NCBI GenBank assembly: GCA_016713905.1
Contig: JADJOE010000003.1
Span: forward strand, 2,258,983-2,322,982
Length of the DNA: 64,000 bases
Reading direction: 5' to 3'
DNA from: Candidatus Vicinibacter proximus
GTDB taxonomy: Bacteria > Bacteroidota > Bacteroidia > Chitinophagales > Saprospiraceae
Numbering within the stretch: position 1 is the first letter of the stretch; every line of letters begins with the position of its first letter. The position numbers and the translations under genes are program-made. This document shows, in pieces, positions 39,138-48,500 of the stretch. The notes under the pieces were generated by a model. It had not been told where the DNA came from. It saw only the letters and a list, made by a program, of their open reading frames with translations, and did no database searches.

Positions 39138-39204
39138 ACTGGTTGTATCGATCTTAAATCTATCTAAGCAAATTTTTGCCAGAAAATTATACTTCTTTTG
39201 ATGT

Positions 39205-41100
39205 TCAAATCAATCTGCTGTGTTTTCTACTGTATAAAAAGTAAATAAATAAACCCAACACCAACCAACTTGCAAATCCTATCCAGTTTTTGACAGGAAT
39301 CTGTGCCATCATATACAAACAACTCAACATACCCAAAACAGGTATAAGAGAAAGGTTTTTCATAAATGATAAGACAGTCATGATGATCAGAATAAGGGTA
39401 AAAATCCACATGGGAATGTTGTGCATAAATCTCTCCCACCGGGATTCATAAATCATGTGCACTGGAAACGCAACTTGCTTCATCAGTTTGATGTACTCCT
39501 CCGGTTCCAATGCTTTCAAATATGAAACCAAATCAGAACCCGCAGCGGTATAATCTTTTGGATGATAATACATCACATGGTTCCGAAGCATATCCACTTG
39601 TGTACTGTCCATACCCAATAAAATATCCGTAGCCTCAATTGCTTGTGGTTCATTGCGGATGAATGAACTTAGATCATCATGATGATTGCGATACAAAAAA
39701 ACAACCATCAAAATTATGGCGGCTGGCAAGATCCATTTAGAGTTGATATATGGCGTTTTAAATTTCGCCGGAGGCAAGTCCTTGCGTCCATGAATCATCA
39801 AAACTCCACCGCAAACCAAAACAAAAGCAAAAAGCGTTCCGATGGAGCATAAATCTGTGACGGTGGTTAGATTAAAAAATAAGGCCGGCACTGCTGTTAT
39901 AAAACCGACAACGATGGTAGAAAATGAAGGTGTCTTGTATCGTGGATGAATTTTGCTGAATGCCGGTGGTAATAATCCATCCCGACTCATAGACATCCAG
40001 ATCCGTGGTTGTCCAAGCTGAAATACCAACAATACGGATGCCATGGCAATGATCGCACTCACTGCAATAATTCCACTCATCCAATCAAGGTGCAATTTTG
40101 CAAATACAAAAGCCAATGGATCGCCCACTGCAAGTTCAGAATACTTTACCATTCCGGTCAGCACCAAGGCAATCAGGACATACAAGATGGTACAAATGAT
40201 TATGGCATACATCATACTTCTTGGTAGGTCTCGCTGAGGATTCTTACACTCTTCTGCGGTAGTCGAAATGGCATCAAATCCGATGTAGGCAAAAAACACA
40301 GCAGACACTCCTTTAAGAACCCCTCCAATTCCATTTGGCATAAATGGATCCCAATTCTGCGGATTAACATAAAATGCTCCTACAATAATGACCGCAATAA
40401 CGATGAGTATTTTTATCACCACCATTATGTTACTGGCATTGCGGGATTCTTTAATCCCTATGTATACCAACCATGTAATGATAAAAATGATCAGCAATGC
40501 GGGAAGATCTGCGACAAAATGAAATCCACCCAATACTGGTGCCGAAAGATAAGCCTGATAAGCATTTTGGACATTCATGCCCAAATTTTCCAATGGGGTG
40601 CCGGCCTTCATCAGACCTTCTGCTTCAAAATATCCGTTATGTGCAGTGAAGTAATCCATCTGCATCCATTGGGGTAGATGAATGCCCAAGCCGGAAAGAA
40701 ATCCACAGAAGTAATCACTCCATGAAATCGCCACTGTAATGTTTCCAATGGCATATTCCATGATCAATGCCCAACCAATAATCCAGGCGAAAATTTCTCC
40801 AAAAGCAACATAGGAATAAGTGTAGGCGCTCCCAGACACCGGAATCATGCTGGCAAATTCTGCGTAACAAAATGCTGCAAAACCACAGGCCACCGCAGTA
40901 AACAAAAACAGAAAGACTACACCCGGCCCACCTTCCGCAGCTGCTGTACCAATCGTGCTAAAAATTCCTGCGCCCACTATGGCTGCAATTCCTAATGCAG
41001 TGAGATCCCTTACGGAAAGAACTTTATGCATGTGGTCGTCATGCAAACTTTCGTCTCCGATTTGACTTATTTTTTTTCTTCTGAATATACCTTTTAACAT
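39205..41100 (-). CDS. APC-superfamily amino-acid permease (CAT-like)
   Basis: About 631 residues from ATG 41100 (MLKGIFRRKK); 41139 would add 13 residues. There are around twelve to fourteen membrane spans. The first helix carries the APC substrate motif IVGAGIFSTIG, followed by YAEFASMIPVSGSAYTYSY. The pattern fits cationic amino acid transporter-like proteins. A polar insertion of about 80 residues (SFIRNEPQAIEATDIL to PVHMIYESRWERF) separates the last helix pairs and is unusual. It lies near the arginine-to-putrescine operon, which could favour arginine as substrate, but this is only context. Confidence 0.85.
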   Translation of the reverse strand: MLKGIFRRKKISQIGDESLHDDHMHKVLSVRDLTALGIAAIVGAGIFSTIGTAAAEGGPGVVFLFLFTAVACGFAAFCYAEFASMIPVSGSAYTYSYVAFGEIFAWIIGWALIMEYAIGNITVAISWSDYFCGFLSGLGIHLPQWMQMDYFTAHNGYFEAEGLMKAGTPLENLGMNVQNAYQAYLSAPVLGGFHFVADLPALLIIFIITWLVYIGIKESRNASNIMVVIKILIVIAVIIVGAFYVNPQNWDPFMPNGIGGVLKGVSAVFFAYIGFDAISTTAEECKNPQRDLPRSMMYAIIICTILYVLIALVLTGMVKYSELAVGDPLAFVFAKLHLDWMSGIIAVSAIIAMASVLLVFQLGQPRIWMSMSRDGLLPPAFSKIHPRYKTPSFSTIVVGFITAVPALFFNLTTVTDLCSIGTLFAFVLVCGGVLMIHGRKDLPPAKFKTPYINSKWILPAAIILMVVFLYRNHHDDLSSFIRNEPQAIEATDILLGMDSTQVDMLRNHVMYYHPKDYTAAGSDLVSYLKALEPEEYIKLMKQVAFPVHMIYESRWERFMHNIPMWIFTLILIIMTVLSFMKNLSLIPVLGMLSCLYMMAQIPVKNWIGFASWLVLGLFIYFLYSRKHSRLI

Positions 41101-41244
41101 TATCCTTCCGTTTTGTGTCTGAAATTGGTCAGTAAACATACAAAAACTAGCAATTACATCCCTAAATTTGAATTCTAGGCATGATATTTTTCATAATTAG
41201 CTATTTTTGGGCAGTATTAATTTAATCACTAACGAATAATAAAA

Positions 41245-41607
41245 ATGAAATTAAGCGGACTAGTATTGATTGCAGGTTTGATGTTGACCTATTCTTCTTG
41301 TTCTGATGACACAGGCAGTTCAAACGATTGTGCAGGAGTTGTGGCCACTTACAGCACTACTGTAAAGTCTGTTCTGGATGCCTCTTGTGCTCTGGCGGGT
41401 TGTCATTCAGGTACCACGCCTGCAAATGGTTTTAATTTTTCAAATTATACTGGCGCAAAGGCTGTAGCAACCAGTTCTGGGGAAAAACTTATTTGCGCCA
41501 TCAATCAAAACAGCAATTGCTCTCCGATGCCTAAGGGCGGCAACAAACTGGATGTCAACACCATAAAATTAATTACTTGTTGGGTAGATGCAGGAGCACC
41601 ACAATAA
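41245..41607 (+). CDS. Small cytochrome c-like lipoprotein
   Basis: A 120-residue protein with a lipoprotein signal (LTYSSC, lipidated cysteine about residue 19). The mature part has CALAGCHSG, a CX4CH spacing instead of the common CXXCH, and a possible distal methionine in SPMPKGGNKL. It ends in ITCWVDAGAPQ, as in small c-type cytochrome domains of Bacteroidota. Haem binding is therefore plausible but unproven. It is likely outer-membrane or periplasmic and monocistronic. Confidence 0.55.
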   Translation: MKLSGLVLIAGLMLTYSSCSDDTGSSNDCAGVVATYSTTVKSVLDASCALAGCHSGTTPANGFNFSNYTGAKAVATSSGEKLICAINQNSNCSPMPKGGNKLDVNTIKLITCWVDAGAPQ

Positions 41608-41734
41608 TCTTTGGTCTACCGGTATTCTAAGAACTTCTTCCGGAGGGCGATAATTTATTATAAACAGGTTCAAGAATTTCACGGATTAACCGCCATAAAT
41701 AGTATTTTTGGCCTCTACTTTACGATTCGACTAA

Positions 41735-43138
41735 ATGGTACACAATAAATACTTTGATCTCATAGATCAATCTTATTACTTTCCGCAAGATGGCTTTGAT
41801 TTGGAAAAAGATGAATTGATCTTTAATGGGATTCCGCTGATGATGCTCATTGAGAAATATGGCACCCCATTCAAAATGACCTACCTCCCCAAAATAGGAG
41901 ACCAAATTAAGAAAGCCAAAAATTTCTTCAATAAGTCCATGAAGTCTGTGGGCTATAAAGGCAAATACTTTTATTGCTATTGCACCAAATGCTGCCATTT
42001 CTCTTATGTGTTGGAAGAAGTGCTGCAACATGATGTACAGCTTGAAACATCTTCTGCTTTTGACATCGACCTTATTCTGAATTTATACAAAAACGGAAAA
42101 ATAGATAAAGAAAGAATCATTGTAAACAATGGTTTTAAAACCAAACAATACCTCCACAACATTGCAAATTTGATAAACTCAGGATTCAAAAACGTGATTC
42201 CTGTAATCGATAACAAATTTGAATTTGATTCCTATGAACAAATGGTTCATAAGAAAACTAAAATGGGCATCAGGGTGGCTACAGAAGAAGAACCCATGTT
42301 TGAATTTTACACTTCCAGATTAGGTATCAGATCGTCTGAAATCGTACAGTTCTGTAAAGACAGGTTCACCAATCATTCAAAGTTTGAACTGAACATGCTG
42401 CATTTTTTTGTAGACACTGGGATTAAGGATACAACCTACTACTGGGGGGAACTTAAGAAAGGCATTAAAACATACATTGAATTAAAAAAGAATTTTTCTT
42501 CTCTTCAGGCCATCAATATTGGCGGTGGACTTCCGATTAGAAATTCCCTTGGTTTTGAATTTGATTACAAGTACATGATCCACCAAATCGTGCAACTTCT
42601 CAAGGAAGCCTGCGAGGAAGAAAACATTGAAGAACCGGATATCTATACAGAATTTGGAAAATATACTGTAGGTGAAAGTGGTGCTACCATATTCTCGGTG
42701 TTGGAACAAAAGCAACAAAATGATTCTGAAATCTGGTACATGGTGGACAATTCTTTAATGAATACACTACCGGACAGTTGGGGAATCGCTGAGCGCTTTA
42801 TTCTCCTTCCAGTGAACAAGTGGCACAATGAATACCGCAGAGTGAACATTGGAGGATTGAGTTGCGACAATTCAGATTATTACAATACGGAAGCTCAAAA
42901 TCAACAATTGTTTTTACCTCAATACGAACGTGATGATAAAGAGCCTTTGTATTTAGGTTTTTTCCATACAGGAGCCTATCAGGATGCCTTGTCAGGTTAT
43001 GGAGGTATAAAACATTGCCTCATTCCTTCCCCAAAACATTTGTTGGTGGATAGAGATGAAAATGGAAATCTGGTAGATTGGGTTTACAGTGAAGAGCAGA
43101 CTGCAAAAGATATGCTAAAGATTCTGGGTTACAAATAG
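41735..43138 (+). CDS. speA: Arginine decarboxylase, PLP-dependent (alanine-racemase fold)
   Basis: A 467-residue enzyme predicted to turn arginine into agmatine. The PLP lysine is probably K85 in YCYCTKCCHF, followed by HDVQLETSSAFDI. The glycine loop INIGGGLPIRN, EFGKYTVGESG and the catalytic cysteine in GLSCDNSDYY fit the fold III decarboxylases. It is shorter than the 630-residue E. coli SpeA, but this compact form is common in Bacteroidota. It heads an operon with agmatinase 32 bp downstream and a deoxyhypusine-synthase-like gene, which supports the assignment. Confidence 0.8.
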   Translation: MVHNKYFDLIDQSYYFPQDGFDLEKDELIFNGIPLMMLIEKYGTPFKMTYLPKIGDQIKKAKNFFNKSMKSVGYKGKYFYCYCTKCCHFSYVLEEVLQHDVQLETSSAFDIDLILNLYKNGKIDKERIIVNNGFKTKQYLHNIANLINSGFKNVIPVIDNKFEFDSYEQMVHKKTKMGIRVATEEEPMFEFYTSRLGIRSSEIVQFCKDRFTNHSKFELNMLHFFVDTGIKDTTYYWGELKKGIKTYIELKKNFSSLQAINIGGGLPIRNSLGFEFDYKYMIHQIVQLLKEACEEENIEEPDIYTEFGKYTVGESGATIFSVLEQKQQNDSEIWYMVDNSLMNTLPDSWGIAERFILLPVNKWHNEYRRVNIGGLSCDNSDYYNTEAQNQQLFLPQYERDDKEPLYLGFFHTGAYQDALSGYGGIKHCLIPSPKHLLVDRDENGNLVDWVYSEEQTAKDMLKILGYK

Positions 43139-43170
43139 AACTTATTTTTTTTAAAAACGGTTTTCAACAT

Positions 43171-44052
43171 ATGAATAAATCCTATAAGCTTGCCACTAAA
43201 ACATATGCAGGCATTCCAGATAAATTCGCGAAAGCAGATAAAGCAGAGGTAATCCTTACTTCTATTCCTTATGATGGAACGAGTACCTGGGGTAAGGGTG
43301 CTGATAAGGGCTTTAAAGCCTTTCTATTTGCATCAGAGAATATGGAACTGTTTGATATAGAAACCAACTCAGAGCCATACAAACACGGAGTATTTCTCGA
43401 AAAGCCATTAGAGGTAAAAAATGACAGTCCTGAACAAATGGTTAAGAAGGTTTACAAAAAAACCAAGGAATTATTAAAAAAAGAAAAGTTTCTTACCTTC
43501 TTTGGTGGAGAACATTCGGTGAGTATTGGCGTCCTTAGGGCGTATGCTGAAAAGTATGAAAATCTTACGGTACTGCAATTGGATGCGCATACGGATTTAA
43601 GACAGGAATACCATGGGAGCAAATACAATCATGCTTGTGCAGTTGCGGAAGCACAGAGAGATACCAATCTGATCCAGGTGGGCATTCGCAGTATGGATAT
43701 TGAAGAAAAAAAATATTTGGAGCCTTCCAAAGTATATTTTGCACATAACATAATGGACAATGACTACTGGATGGAAGAGTCAATAAAAAAAATGACAGAT
43801 AAGGTTTACATCACTTTGGATTTAGATGTATTTGATTCTTCCTTGATGCCGAGTACAGGAACTCCTGAACCAGGTGGTATGGAATGGTATCAGGTACTAC
43901 AATATTTGCGAATGGTATTTCAAAGAAAAGAGGTAGTTGGATTTGATATTGTTGAATTAGCACCAAATCCCCATAATCCTGCGCCTGATTTTCTAACTGC
44001 AAAGCTTTACTACAAAATGTTGGCGTATTTATTTGACAAAAAAAGATCTTAA
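43171..44052 (+). CDS. speB: Agmatinase (ureohydrolase family)
   Basis: A 293-residue binuclear manganese enzyme that hydrolyses agmatine to putrescine and urea. Metal ligands are seen at H115 (GGEHS), D138/H140/D142 (LDAHTD) and D217/D219 (LDLDVFD). The EPGGMEWYQ and FDIVELAPNPHNPA motifs are also typical. Arginase cannot be excluded on sequence alone, but position after arginine decarboxylase favours agmatine. Ends one base before the next ATG. Confidence 0.85.
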   Translation: MNKSYKLATKTYAGIPDKFAKADKAEVILTSIPYDGTSTWGKGADKGFKAFLFASENMELFDIETNSEPYKHGVFLEKPLEVKNDSPEQMVKKVYKKTKELLKKEKFLTFFGGEHSVSIGVLRAYAEKYENLTVLQLDAHTDLRQEYHGSKYNHACAVAEAQRDTNLIQVGIRSMDIEEKKYLEPSKVYFAHNIMDNDYWMEESIKKMTDKVYITLDLDVFDSSLMPSTGTPEPGGMEWYQVLQYLRMVFQRKEVVGFDIVELAPNPHNPAPDFLTAKLYYKMLAYLFDKKRS

Positions 44053-44053
44053 A

Positions 44054-45028
44054 ATGAACAAGGGCCCTGTTTCACAATTTATATCACATCATTACAGACA
44101 TTTTAATGCCGCAGCGCTTGTCGACGCGGCTAAAGGATACGAAACACATTTAATGGAGGGTGGAAAAATGATGGTGACCCTTGCAGGCGCAATGAGCACT
44201 GCTGAGTTGGGCGTTTCACTTGCAGAGATGATTCGCCAGGGAAAGGTGGATATCATCTCCTGTACGGGCGCAAATCTTGAGGAAGACTTAATGAATCTTG
44301 TGGCACACAGTCATTACAAAAGAATCCCAAATTACAGAGACCTCACACCGCAGGAGGAGTGGGCCTTACTTGAAAAAGGACTCAACAGAGTAACGGATAC
44401 TTGTATTCCTGAAGAAGAAGCTTTTAGAAGGTTGCAAAAACACATTTTTGAATTGTGGAAAAAAGCCGACAACAATGGTGAGCGATATTTTCCGCATGAG
44501 TACATGTACAAAATGTTACTCAGCGGTATTCTTCAACAATATTATGAAATTGATCCAAAAAATTCCTGGATGATTGCTGCTGCAGAGCGCAATCTGCCTA
44601 TAGTTTGTCCGGGCTGGGAGGATTCCACTATGGGGAATATTTTTGCTTCCTACGTGATCAAATCTGAAATCAAGGCCAGTACCATGAAAAGTGGAATAGA
44701 ATACATGGTTTACCTTTCAGATTGGTATAGGAAAAATTCTGCCGGAAAAGGAGTGGGATTTTTTCAAATCGGTGGTGGAATTGCAGGGGATTTCCCTATT
44801 TGCGTAGTGCCCATGATGTATCAGGATTTAGAATGGCATGATGTGCCATTTTGGTCCTATTTCTGTCAAATTTCTGATTCCACAACTTCTTACGGATCTT
44901 ATTCGGGCGCTGTTCCAAACGAAAAAATAACGTGGGGAAAATTAGACATCAATACGCCTAAATTCATTGTAGAAAGTGATGCAACTATTGTTGCTCCTCT
45001 GATTTTTGCGTGGATATTAGGTTGGTAA
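44054..45028 (+). CDS. Deoxyhypusine-synthase-like protein
   Basis: A 324-residue protein of the deoxyhypusine synthase family. Start at 44054 lies one base after the agmatinase stop, which suggests tight coupling. TGANLEEDL (about 71-79) matches the NAD-binding segment, and WGKLD with K296 matches the catalytic lysine of eukaryotic enzymes that forms the butylimine intermediate. Bacteria lack eIF5A, so protein modification is unlikely. Butylamine transfer between polyamines (for example homospermidine formation) fits its place after putrescine synthesis but is inference. Confidence 0.75.
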   Translation: MNKGPVSQFISHHYRHFNAAALVDAAKGYETHLMEGGKMMVTLAGAMSTAELGVSLAEMIRQGKVDIISCTGANLEEDLMNLVAHSHYKRIPNYRDLTPQEEWALLEKGLNRVTDTCIPEEEAFRRLQKHIFELWKKADNNGERYFPHEYMYKMLLSGILQQYYEIDPKNSWMIAAAERNLPIVCPGWEDSTMGNIFASYVIKSEIKASTMKSGIEYMVYLSDWYRKNSAGKGVGFFQIGGGIAGDFPICVVPMMYQDLEWHDVPFWSYFCQISDSTTSYGSYSGAVPNEKITWGKLDINTPKFIVESDATIVAPLIFAWILGW

Positions 45029-45356
45029 TTCTAATTCCTCTTAACCTGAGAATTTGTTTTCGCTAACCGAACTGTATTAACCAGTTTAGGAATCTATATT
45101 CTATTTAGACGCTTGTTTGCAAATTCTTTCTTTCAAAGTTTATTTGAAGGCAAAACCTTTATTGCCAGCTTCCTAAAAATAGTTTGCCAACTCCATCTTC
45201 ATGTGCACCTTTTCCCTTCTCTGTAGGCTATAAAATCCAGAGAGGGTCTATCTGTAAGTTTTAAAAAGATTAGATCATCTTTCCCATTTTATAGACCAGT
45301 CGGAAAAGGATTCTGATTGCCATTCCAGGAGAAAATTTTTAATCGGATTATTCCAT
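45029..45356. other. Convergent spacer, no gene
   Basis: Between the end of the polyamine operon and the terminator of the minus-strand giant gene. I see no gene, no repeat of note and no clear terminator for the plus-strand operon. Confidence 0.5.
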
Positions 45357-45459
45357 AAAAAAAGCCCCTCATTTCGCTCTCCTTGCAGAGAGTTGATGAG
45401 AGGCCATCCCAAAAACCGATTTTACTTAGACAGGAGACCTCCTCTATTCCTAGAGGAGG
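45357..45459 (-). terminator. Double terminator hairpin after giant gene 1
   Basis: On the minus strand, CCTCCTCTA (45451-45459) pairs with TAGAGGAGG (45438-45446) around a GGAA loop. A second stem (45364-45404, GCCTCTCAT/ATGAGGGGC with an inner CTCTC/GAGAG) ends in seven U (45357-45363), a classical intrinsic terminator. An almost identical copy follows giant gene 2. Confidence 0.8.
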
Positions 45460-45503
45460 CACCTGCTTTGTCTTATCGTCTCATGAAGACTTTAGTCAGT
45501 TGA

Positions 45504-48500
45504 TTACTCAACTACTAACATCCTCTTTGTTGCGGTGTGGTTTGTTGCATCCAACTGATAGTACAATAGTCCTGTAGCATTCAAATCGCCTTTGCTGATC
45601 TGGTAGCTGTTCAAGCCTTTTTGTCCTTTCAACTCGTATACTCTTACTACTTTTCCAGTAACATCGTATACGGTCAGTTTTACTGCACTTGCTTCAGGTA
45701 AACGGTATCTTACTACAGTTTCTTTAGAGAATGGATTTGGCTCGTTTTGATACAACTCAAATACTCCACCTTCCACAACTCCTCTGTCGGTGCGTACACC
45801 CATTTTTACCTCTTTCACTTCTTCTGATGCATTGTAAGCTTGTGCTTTGGTCACATCACTTGTGATTGCAAACATCTGGCTTACTTTTCCATTTCTGGTT
45901 GCTTTGAATACCAAGGTAAACAATTCTGCATCTTTTCCGAAGCTTTCTCCCTTGTTAGAGTTCCAGCTCGTTGTGATGATTCCTTCGTTTAATCTGTTGG
46001 TTCCAAAGTTTGCTTCTGTTGCTTTCAACACGCCTCCTTCAATTCCTTCGAAGATCAAGCTTGACTTGTCATACTTCAAGGTGAACTGGTAACCGCTGAT
46101 GTTGTTGAAATCGCTTGACTTGAAGCTTACTTTATAGCTTTCTCCAGCTACTACGCTCTTCTCATCCACTTCGATGTTCAACACGCCATTGGTTCTGCTT
46201 TGTGTTCTGCTTGCATTGCTTGCAGTTGCATCATTGGTAACATCTCCCATTTTAACCGCTACAAAGTCTACTACTTTGTTGTTGTCAAGCATCAAGCTAC
46301 TTGTTCTTGGTGCATTCCATGGGTTGTTTTTATCAGGGAATACATAGCTGCTTGGTACAAATGTCCAGGATTTTACTTTGCTGAACTCATTGGTCAAACC
46401 AAGGATCAACTTACGTAATTCTGACATATCCGCTGCTGTTACACTTCCGCTGTTGTTTACGTCTGCTGCAATCAATTTGTATGGGCTATTCAATGGGGAC
46501 TGACCTAAGATATGTTTTTGAATCTTAACAATATCTTGTGTAGATACTCCATTGCTGTGCTCATCGTTTCTGTTTGGACTAACCATGTAGTTTACATTTA
46601 ACTTCAGATCTCCGAAGCTGTATGGGCTTCCTACTCTCTGTGCCATCATGTTGCCATTGTTGTACAATTGCATGTCTACTGGGTTCGCTACATCGCCACC
46701 TTCTGTCTTCAGATTTCCGGTGATTTTTCCGAATGATCCTGTGTTAGGACAGATGTCTTGATTGTCTTGTACAATTACTACTGTCTTGCAGTAATCTTTG
46801 TTTCCTTCTTCGTCTTCTACCCACATTTCAACTTCGATTCTTAACTCATCGTTTTGTCCCTGAGCTACGAAATCTGCACAACATACGTTGATGAATGTTT
46901 TGGTATCGTCTCCGTCAAAGTAGAACTTCAAGTTCTCTTTTGCAGTACAGTTGTCATAACTTCCGTGATCAAGATCTTTTGCCCAGATCTCAACACAACC
47001 AGATGCCGGCATAGGTACTGTGATTACTCCTGTCAAGCAGTATGGTGTTGGTGCTTTGCAGTCTTTGATTTCAAATAAGCTTTCGCATACACCTACGTTT
47101 CCGCAACCATCTTCTACAAACCATTTGATTTTGTGGATACCTATTGGATAAGTTCCGCTTGCATCGAATGGATTGTGATCGTCATCTGCAAATGGATTGT
47201 GGCTGTATTCAACAGTGTCTCCAGCTGCATATTGTTTTCTGGTCAAGGTTCCTACTCGGAAGTCATAGCCTCCGTGTACTCCTTTTCCATCATTGAACGC
47301 GTCAATTTTGTATTCCCAGAACAACCAATCCAATGGGCTACAGTTGTCTGTTGCATCTGCTGTAAGTGAAATGTGTCCAACACAGATTCCCAATGCTGGG
47401 TCTATCACTGCCGGCTCACATGGACCTACGTTGCATGTTACTACAGGTCTGTCCTGATCTCTTACTTTGATCACTTGTAATGCCTCCCATCTTCCAAAGT
47501 TTGGATCGATGAATGGATCGTACTGACACCAGTCAATTACTACCCATCTTCTCAATACTTTGAAACATGCATCCGGCTCTATGTTGAAGATCTCATCGAA
47601 ATATTCAATAGACAATAATGCACAGTTGTCGTCTGCATTGTTGATTACCTGTGGTCTTCCTAATTGTGGATTGTCAGGGCTGATGTCTGCGCCACATCCG
47701 TCGATCGTTACCGGTGTCTGTGTACATACCCCATTTGGCCACATTAAGTCTGTATATCTTGGATCGTTACAAGTTACATCGTCCACATAGAATGGATCGC
47801 AGTCTACAAACCAGATCGTCTGGATTGCAGTCACGTTGATGTTGTTTGGTCCTTGTGTAGATACAATTCTTTGGATTACTCCTTGTCCGCACTCTCTAAG
47901 GTCATTTACGGTGATGGTTGGGTTGCTTCCGCAGCCGCTTAACACATATCCGTCAAATCCCCATACTAATTCATATTTTCTGTCCCAATGTGCTGTGTCG
48001 AAATACTGATAGTAGTATTCGCATGCTTGATTTGGTGCAGGTTTTGGTACTGCGTTAGTCTGTACATATCCAGGATATCCTGTATAGTCGTTTCTTTCGC
48101 AGAATTTGTAACATACTAAGTCTTTTGTTACTACTTTCTTTCTGTCAGATAGGTTAGTTACTACTCTACCGAAAGTTGCATCGTTAGGATCTGTAAGTTT
48201 GGTAATGTCAAACCAGAACCAGCAGCTTACTACGATATTTGGTGGTGCTACTACGGTAGGTACACTCTTGTTCTGTACTTCCACCTCGATCATACAATCG
48301 CTGAATCTTCCGTTCAACACGCTGCTTGTGCTGGTCATTCTGATTGGTGTAACCGGGCCTGGGCCTGGATCCACATCAAATACCCTCAACACAACCATTA
48401 CTTTTGTTCCTACGTCTGCACAGCAGAAATAAGTGCAATCGTCAAAATAAACCTGATTTCCAGCTAAGATGCTGTTGTCATCTCCGTTTACTCCGTTACA

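Noticed and set aside
45383..45577. Small plus-strand open frames over the terminator of both giant genes (also 52702-52896)
   Set aside because: They lie antisense to the terminator and the last codons of the giants and are conserved only by duplication.
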